Of a stretch of DNA of 10,473 nucleotides, positions 6,362 through 10,473 are shown one piece after another (positions within the stretch are counted from its first letter, which is position 1; every line of letters begins with the position of its first letter). This stretch comes from RBG-16-57-9 sp964529745 (GTDB taxonomy: Archaea; Thermoproteota; Bathyarchaeia; TCS64), in the NCBI GenBank assembly GCA_964529745.1, contig CAZGZR010000090.1, forward strand, positions 1 to 10,473. Reading direction: 5' to 3'. The notes under the pieces were generated by a model that searched no databases, had not been told where the DNA came from, and saw only the letters and a list, made by a program, of their open reading frames with translations. The position numbers and the translations under genes were made by a program.

Positions 6362-8326
6362 CTAAGTCTCTCTTCTAGCCATGTATACCGCGACCGCGCC
6401 CACGATTACGGCTATCGCTATTGAGGCGTAACCGATGTTCGATGCGCTCGTAAGGCCGCCTTCCAGGTTCGAGACCTCTGTCTCTAGAGACGATATCTGT
6501 GACTCTAGCTGGCTCGTGGTCGTAGTAAGCTCGTTTAGCTGTTCGCTGAGGGTGGCGATGTCTCTCGCCGTTTCCTCGCCCGCCATGGTCGCCTGTTCCA
6601 GCTCTTCCTCGAGTGAGGAGATCATCCTTCCCTGCTTGGCTACGGTTGACGCCTTGAAGTAGTCGTCGTTAGCCACTAGGTGCACGTACTCGCCTGGGAC
6701 GTACTCCAGGAACTTCCACGGCCCGAGGCCGATGAGGGTTCCCTCCGCCACCGGGTCGTAGTCCTGCCAGCCGGCGCCCACGTCCTCCCAGATGTGCTTG
6801 GGGAGCACGGGTGGGCCGTTCAGGTAGTGGAACGCGAAGTAGCTGGTGGTGTTCTGGTACACCTCGAGGGTGTAGTCGTCTACCATCACGATGTCCTCGA
6901 CGAACTGTATGTTAGGCAGGTACCGCGGTATACCGAACTCCCGTATGTACTCGTAGGTGAACTTCAGGTCCTCGGCAGTGAAAGGCACACCGTCGTGCCA
7001 CTTAGCGTTCTTGACGAAGTGGAACGTTATCTTGGTGCCGTCTACGCCGGTTGGGCTCTCCCAGTCCTCGATTTCCCAGTATTCGGTCAGCCAGCCCCAG
7101 TCTTCGCTGATGTCGTACGGGTTGTACCAGTAGGGGGACTCGTATATCTTGTCGAGTACCTCCCACGTATACGTCCACTCGGCCGTCAGCGGGTTCAGCG
7201 TCTCGATGTCCGACTTTATGCCGTACTCGATGACGCCGCCGTAGTCGGCGTCCGTGGGGTGCATGTTCAGGCAGCTCCACCAGCTGTTGATGCCCTGCCC
7301 TATCATGTTAACCACGCCCGTCCAGTCGGCGCTGTATGCCTTGACGCCGACGTGGCCGTACATGGGTATGCCCGGGACCTGCTCGGCGAGTATCTCCTGA
7401 CACTTGAAGGCGGCCTCCTTGGTCGCCTCGAAGGTGCTGGCCGTCTTCAACAGATCAGCCCAGTAGTCGAAGGTGCTGTTCACGAAGCCTGGGTAGTTAT
7501 AGCCACGCCACCCGCCCACGCAGTCGGGGTCGAACTCCTTGCTGTGGTAGAAGTCTGCCAGGTGGTCGGGGTCTCTCGTGATCCCCCAGCCGCCCGTGTA
7601 GACGTTCCACTCACCATCAGGCGTGTTCATGACCGCATCCGCGCAGACGGACCTCTCGACGGCTTGTGCGCCCTCGACGGGCACGCCCAGGTCTATCAGC
7701 TCCTGAGCCAGCCACTCTCCAGCCTGCTTCCGCTCCGGGTCGTCGATACGGATGTAGAAGAGCACGTCAGCCATGTTCTCCTCGGTGACGGGGTCGTTTC
7801 TGATGCCGTCGCCGTCGGTGTCAACGAAGCCCCCGAGCTCCAACTCGGCGGCTGCCATCTCTGAGCTGTACTCGTAGGTCCTGATGTCCGGGTTGGCCCA
7901 GCCACCTAGGACGACGGGCACAGGGCTGTCCAGCGCGTATCCGAATCCCTGCAGGACGTCGGTCTCGATGCGGGACTTGTCGACGAGGTGGGCGAGCGCC
8001 CTCCTGAAGTGGACGTTGCTTGTGGGCCAGCGTTGACAGTTGATGTCAATCAGGTAGTAGCCCAGGTCGGCGGTGCTGTCTGTGAGTATGTTGGGATCGG
8101 CTAAAGCGTCGGCGACCTTCTCGGCCGGGAGCTCCCAGTCCATGAGGTTTATGTCGCCGGTCTTTAATGCCAGGTACTCCGCCTCGGGGTTCAGGTATAT
8201 CTTGAAGAACAGCTCGTCGGCCCATGGGCCTGACTGCACTACCTCGTCCTGAGCCATCACTGGTGTAATAGAAAGTGTTAGCGTCAACAGAATTAACAGA
8301 ATTTTTACAATTTTACCATTTTTCAT
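6362..8326 (-). CDS. Extracellular solute-binding protein family 5, circularly permuted, C-terminally membrane-anchored
   Basis: Binding protein of the importer encoded downstream; 654 residues. A signal peptide covers 1-25 (MKNGKIVKILLILLTLTLSI, cleavage likely after VMA). Residues about 34-355 match the usual second half of SBP_bac_5: DELFFKIY..PEAEYLALKTGDINLMD (38-63), FRRALAHLVDKSRI (107-120), a short D-x-D-x-D-G motif (169-174), a GGW..TRDPDH region (245-255) and EILAEQVPGIPMYG (311-324). Residues about 364-560 then match the usual first half: SDIETLNPL (372-380), KWHDGVPFTAEDLKFTYEY (442-460), VLPKHIW (507-513) and LGPWKFLEYVPGEYVHLVANDDYF (534-557). The order is therefore swapped relative to the textbook family. 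A heptad-like Glu/Leu/Ser/Thr coiled coil (about 565-625) and one TM helix (632-649) ending MARRET form a membrane anchor. The ATG at 8326 has GGGT nine bases upstream and a TATA-like element at 8359-8368. Substrate (peptide or oligosaccharide) is not readable. Placement beside dppBCDF makes the transport role near certain. Confidence 0.93.
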   Translation of the reverse strand: MKNGKIVKILLILLTLTLSITPVMAQDEVVQSGPWADELFFKIYLNPEAEYLALKTGDINLMDWELPAEKVADALADPNILTDSTADLGYYLIDINCQRWPTSNVHFRRALAHLVDKSRIETDVLQGFGYALDSPVPVVLGGWANPDIRTYEYSSEMAAAELELGGFVDTDGDGIRNDPVTEENMADVLFYIRIDDPERKQAGEWLAQELIDLGVPVEGAQAVERSVCADAVMNTPDGEWNVYTGGWGITRDPDHLADFYHSKEFDPDCVGGWRGYNYPGFVNSTFDYWADLLKTASTFEATKEAAFKCQEILAEQVPGIPMYGHVGVKAYSADWTGVVNMIGQGINSWWSCLNMHPTDADYGGVIEYGIKSDIETLNPLTAEWTYTWEVLDKIYESPYWYNPYDISEDWGWLTEYWEIEDWESPTGVDGTKITFHFVKNAKWHDGVPFTAEDLKFTYEYIREFGIPRYLPNIQFVEDIVMVDDYTLEVYQNTTSYFAFHYLNGPPVLPKHIWEDVGAGWQDYDPVAEGTLIGLGPWKFLEYVPGEYVHLVANDDYFKASTVAKQGRMISSLEEELEQATMAGEETARDIATLSEQLNELTTTTSQLESQISSLETEVSNLEGGLTSASNIGYASIAIAVIVGAVAVYMARRET

Positions 8327-8358
8327 ATAGTATTACCCGAATTAAAAGACGTGAACGA

Positions 8359-8368
8359 CTATAAAAAA
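8359..8368 (-). promoter_or_regulatory. Putative TATA element for the transporter operon
   Basis: On the - strand it reads TTTTTTATAG, centred about 37 bases before the binding-protein ATG. Transcription would begin near 8337, leaving a leader of about ten bases. The surrounding region 8327-8400 is strongly AT-rich compared with the flanking genes. No obvious inverted-repeat operator is visible next to it. Confidence 0.45.
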
Positions 8369-8400
8369 TGGTATACAGAATAATATCTAATGAACGTAAA

Positions 8401-8415
8401 CCAGAAGAAAAAAGG
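8401..8415 (-). terminator. Putative T-tract terminator after the flavoprotein gene
   Basis: On the - strand, about 30 bases past the stop at 8446, lies CCTTTTTTCTTCTGG. There is no stem-loop before it; a T-tract alone is sufficient in many archaea. It separates the flavoprotein transcript from the transporter operon, whose TATA-like element lies just downstream. Confidence 0.5.
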
Positions 8416-8445
8416 CTGAATAATGAGGCAGGTGGTACGGGTCTC

Positions 8446-9813
8446 TCATCTGCCGCGTTTGAACCGCCTGAGGGCGGCGTCCGCCGCTACCAGGAGGGGA
8501 TCGTATAGCTCCGAGACGGCCGGACAATAGGACAGCTCGATCCTGGTGAAGTCTTCGATGGTCATCCTCGTCTTTATGGCGACGGAGATGACGTTCACCC
8601 GCCACGCCGCCCCCTCCTCGCCTATGCACTGTCCCCCCAGCAGCCTCCCCGAGTCGGCGTCTACTATGATCTTCACCGACACGTCTTTCGCTTCGGGCAT
8701 CCAGCTCGGCTTGGTCTGCATGTTCACCCTTCCGCTGACGGTCTTGAATCCGTTCCTCTCCGCTATCTCGGAGTTGTAGCCGGTGCACGCTATCTCCAGG
8801 TCGCCGACGAAGGAGACGAAGGTGCCGAGGCTCCCGTCGTACCTCTCGTCGCCGCCCGCCGCGTTGATGCCGGCTATGACGGCCTGACGGAACGCGGTGG
8901 TGGCCAGAGCCACGGTTATGGGTTTCTCGTCCACGCCGCTGAACGAGAGGCAGCAGTCCCCGATGGCGTACACGTCCTTCACGTTGGTCTCCATCCGCTC
9001 GTCGGTTATGATGGCCCCTCTATCTGTGGATATCCCTGCTGCCTCGGCGATCTTGGACTTAGGTCTCACGCCGACGGCCATGACCACGAGGTCCGTGGGT
9101 ATGACCTCGCCAGCTATCTCGACGGACTCCACCCGGTCCTCACCGTTCACGGCATCTATGCCCTTCCCGAACAGGATGTGGAAGCCCTTGGACTCCAGGT
9201 ACTCACGTATCTTCTCACCCATGTCAGGGTCCAGGTTCCGGGGGAACGGGGGAGGGCTCCTCTTGGTCACGTAGACCTCGAGCCCCAGCTCCTTGAGGGC
9301 GAACGCTATCTCCAGCCCTATGGCTCCGCCGCCGACGACGACAGCCCTTTCGCTGGCCAGGGCTGCGTCCCGGAGGGCCTCGGCTTCCTCGGGGTTGGTG
9401 ACGACGTGCACCCCCTTCCCGAGGAGCTCGTGGGCGCCGGGGATGGGCAGTATGATGGGGTCGCTGCCCGTGGAGACTATGAGGGAGTCGTAGTCCAGCC
9501 AGAACACCTCGCCGGATTCCAGGTCCTTAACCTCCACCCTCTTCCCCCCCGTGTCTATTGACAGGGCCTCGTGGCTGGTGAGCTTCTGGAGCCGCCTCGT
9601 GGTTGGGACGCTGTGCTTCAGGTCCTCGAAGCTGGGCACCTTCCCCTCTATCGCGTATGGAAGCCCGCAGGGGGAGAACATGTCGTAGTCTCTCTTCTCG
9701 ATGATGGTTATCTCGACGCTCCTGTCGAAGCTGGTGGCGCCTCTGGACGCGTACAGGCCGCCGGTTCCCATCCCGATGATGACGATCTTCTTGGGTGACT
9801 CGGATTTTGTCAT
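8446..9813 (-). CDS. FAD-dependent pyridine nucleotide-disulfide oxidoreductase (CoA-disulfide reductase / NADH oxidase / NAD(P)H:sulfur oxidoreductase family)
   Basis: Cytoplasmic flavoprotein of 455 residues, usual for the family. The FAD-binding Rossmann motif is IVIIGMGTGGLYASRG (10-25), followed by acidic Glu39 in IIEK. The single redox cysteine C49 is in SPCGLPY (47-53), the hallmark of the CoADR/NOX/NSR branch, as opposed to the CxxxxC of glutathione-reductase-like enzymes. The NAD(P) site is VVVGGGAIGLEIA (158-170), and the second FAD contact is TNVKDVYAIGDCC (276-288). The dimerisation domain ends with LSYCPAVSELYDP (427-439), where the family usually has YAPPxS..DP; the tyrosines at 429 and 437 match those near the active site of CoA-disulfide reductases, and C430 is unusual. 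There is no rhodanese domain. The reaction could be NAD(P)H-dependent reduction of CoA disulfide, polysulfide/sulfur, or oxygen; sequence alone does not choose. The ATG at 9813 has GAGG nine bases upstream. The gene has its own T-tract, so I treat it as a separate transcription unit. Confidence 0.9.
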   Translation of the reverse strand: MTKSESPKKIVIIGMGTGGLYASRGATSFDRSVEITIIEKRDYDMFSPCGLPYAIEGKVPSFEDLKHSVPTTRRLQKLTSHEALSIDTGGKRVEVKDLESGEVFWLDYDSLIVSTGSDPIILPIPGAHELLGKGVHVVTNPEEAEALRDAALASERAVVVGGGAIGLEIAFALKELGLEVYVTKRSPPPFPRNLDPDMGEKIREYLESKGFHILFGKGIDAVNGEDRVESVEIAGEVIPTDLVVMAVGVRPKSKIAEAAGISTDRGAIITDERMETNVKDVYAIGDCCLSFSGVDEKPITVALATTAFRQAVIAGINAAGGDERYDGSLGTFVSFVGDLEIACTGYNSEIAERNGFKTVSGRVNMQTKPSWMPEAKDVSVKIIVDADSGRLLGGQCIGEEGAAWRVNVISVAIKTRMTIEDFTRIELSYCPAVSELYDPLLVAADAALRRFKRGR

Positions 9814-10138
9814 GTCTATATTCCTCTACTCCGTTTATTTTGGTCTTTTCGCCGATGGTTACTCCTGTAAACACTGCGAATATTGGTTTAACTATTTGTA
9901 TTGACTTGGTCACAACTGCAGCTGGGTTCGTGAAGGGCCTAGCGGGCTATATCCTGCCTCACATCAGGAACGTATAGGAGATGATACCTGATCACGATCA
10001 GGTCTTCTGAGGCTCGACACTATATTCGCATTAAATGGTTTTCAGCTCTATGTCCATAAGACTTAAATGGATATAATTCGTTTTTATTTCGATAATATTA
10101 GAATAGTTATCGATGGTTAGCGGATGGGATGTGTTTGG
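9814..10138. other. Intergenic region between divergent genes, AT-rich, with a palindrome
   Basis: About 325 bases without a convincing gene. It should contain the promoter of the flavoprotein (- strand; GAGG at 9823-9826 and an A/T-rich stretch near 9832-9842) and that of the acidic gene starting at 10139 (+ strand; TAATATTA near 10093-10100). An 18-bp palindrome lies at 9986-10003. One short + strand frame from ATG 9855 to the stop at 9977 encodes 40 residues, but its first half uses A/T-ending codons unlike the real genes here, and I do not annotate it. I see no tRNA fold or C/D-box layout. Confidence 0.6.
9986..10003. repeat. Perfect 18-bp inverted repeat, candidate operator
   Basis: ACCTGATCACGATCAGGT consists of two perfect 8-base arms separated by AC. 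A two-base loop is too tight for a good RNA hairpin, and no T-tract follows, so a binding site for a dimeric regulator is more natural than a terminator. It lies about 170 bases upstream of the flavoprotein start and about 135 bases upstream of the acidic gene. That is far from either TATA candidate for a classical repressor, but it is suitable for an activator or for a third, unseen transcript. Confidence 0.45.
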
Positions 10139-10473
10139 ATGTCTGAAAACGACGATGAGAGGATGAGGAAGCTGAGGGAGGAGGTCAACCTCCTGCGTGA
10201 ACAGCTTCTCAATATATCCGAGCGGATCGAAGAGACTGAAGAAGAGGCCGAGGCTTCCGAGGAAGACGGGGGAAAAGAAGCGCCTGTCGAGACCCCGGAA
10301 GAAGAGCCCCATGAGGAAGAGCCTGAGACGGAGGACGAGTGGTATGACGAGGACGAGCCGTACTACAGGCGCAGGAAGCCGTGGAGGGAAGCAAAGGTGA
10401 GAGGGCCGTTCCGGGGCGAGGACTTCGGGGACCGCCTGGGCGACTACATAGGCGGCTTCGTGGAGGACGTCAT
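10139..10473 (+). CDS. Acidic protein with N-terminal coiled coil, 3'-partial, function unknown
   Basis: The frame is open from ATG 10139 to the right edge with no stop (111 full codons). The visible part starts MSENDDERMRKLREEVNLLRE. Leucine/isoleucine heptads at about 9-30 suggest a short coiled coil. A Glu/Pro-rich, very acidic linker follows at about 31-74 (EEPHEEEPETEDEWYDEDEP), then a basic patch YYRRRKPWREAKVRGP (75-90), then the beginning of a likely folded or amphipathic segment (FGDRLGDYIGGFVEDV). GGGATG lies about eight bases upstream and may serve as ribosome site. An in-frame ATG at 10124 would add five residues (MGCVW) and would be leaderless from the TAATATTA element near 10096. 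I recognise no family. The charge pattern suggests a soluble or peripheral membrane protein with a flexible linker. Codons are G/C-ending as in the other genes. Confidence 0.72.
   Translation, partial: MSENDDERMRKLREEVNLLREQLLNISERIEETEEEAEASEEDGGKEAPVETPEEEPHEEEPETEDEWYDEDEPYYRRRKPWREAKVRGPFRGEDFGDRLGDYIGGFVEDV

Noticed and set aside
6680..7864. Long + strand frame (394 residues) opposite the binding-protein gene
   Set aside because: It is a GC-skew shadow: Val/Leu/Gly/His-rich text with no motif, lying wholly antisense to a gene with clear family motifs.
9986..10003. Palindrome as a hairpin terminator
   Set aside because: The loop is only two bases, there is no T-tract after it on either strand, and no gene ends next to it.
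9980..10012. C/D-box guide RNA (ATGATA ... CTGA ... CTGA)
   Set aside because: The C-like box is imperfect and the first CTGA follows it immediately, leaving no guide segment. The palindrome explains the symmetry better.
10031..10312. - strand frame of 93 residues opposite the acidic gene
   Set aside because: Its Phe/Leu-rich beginning is the antisense of the Glu/Lys-rich acidic gene, and its end lies in AT-rich intergenic DNA.
1..10473. CRISPR array, insertion sequence, tRNA or rRNA
   Set aside because: I found no regularly spaced repeats, transposase motifs, flanking terminal repeats or cloverleaf sequences when reading through both strands.

Overview
The window looks archaeal. Putative promoters are TATA-like with very short leaders, putative terminators are plain T-tracts without hairpins, and Shine-Dalgarno sites are GAGG/GAGGT. 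Isoleucine ATA and arginine AGG codons are abundant. The solute-binding protein carries a C-terminal membrane anchor, as is typical of archaeal oligopeptide/oligosaccharide ABC systems. The genes are GC-rich with AT-rich intergenic pockets. I infer a member of the Thermoproteota/TACK side (Bathyarchaeia, Korarchaeia and Thermoproteia are all possible), with low confidence on lineage.

Layout. Positions 1-1822 hold three small membrane-associated genes of unknown function: a polytopic membrane protein (+ strand, possibly running in from the left), a one-TM protein with an exported LEA14/WHy-like beta domain (- strand), and a small polytopic membrane protein (+ strand). The last two diverge from one AT-rich promoter pocket near 1391-1400. 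Positions 1826-8326 (- strand) hold a complete Opp/Dpp-family (peptide/nickel/oligosaccharide) ABC importer. In transcription order it is the binding protein (8326 to 6362), permease DppB (6278 to 5310), permease DppC (5299 to 3797), ATPase DppD (3795 to 2815) and ATPase DppF (2818 to 1826). A T-tract terminator fused to a TATA-like element lies between the binding-protein gene and dppB. Positions 8446-9813 (- strand) encode a flavoprotein of the CoA-disulfide reductase/NADH oxidase/NAD(P)H:sulfur oxidoreductase family, which has its own terminator. Positions 9814-10138 are an AT-rich intergenic region with a perfect 18-bp palindrome. An acidic, coiled-coil-starting gene (+ strand) begins at 10139 and runs off the right edge.

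How the genes work together. The lipid-facing binding protein captures an extracellular solute (peptide or oligosaccharide, not decidable here). DppB and DppC form the pore and DppD and DppF hydrolyse ATP. Two parts of this transporter are unusual when read against the textbook family. The binding protein is circularly permuted relative to SBP_bac_5: it starts with what is normally the second half, and the canonical N-terminal half (ETLNPL, WHDG, FTAED, LPKHIW) comes afterwards. It ends in a coiled-coil stalk plus TM anchor. DppC has an extra extracytoplasmic domain of about 215 residues, apparently a beta-sandwich/jelly roll, spliced into the loop just after TM1. Both features sit on the outside of the same machine. 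I see no CRISPR array, transposon, tRNA or rRNA, and no clear defence or mobile system.
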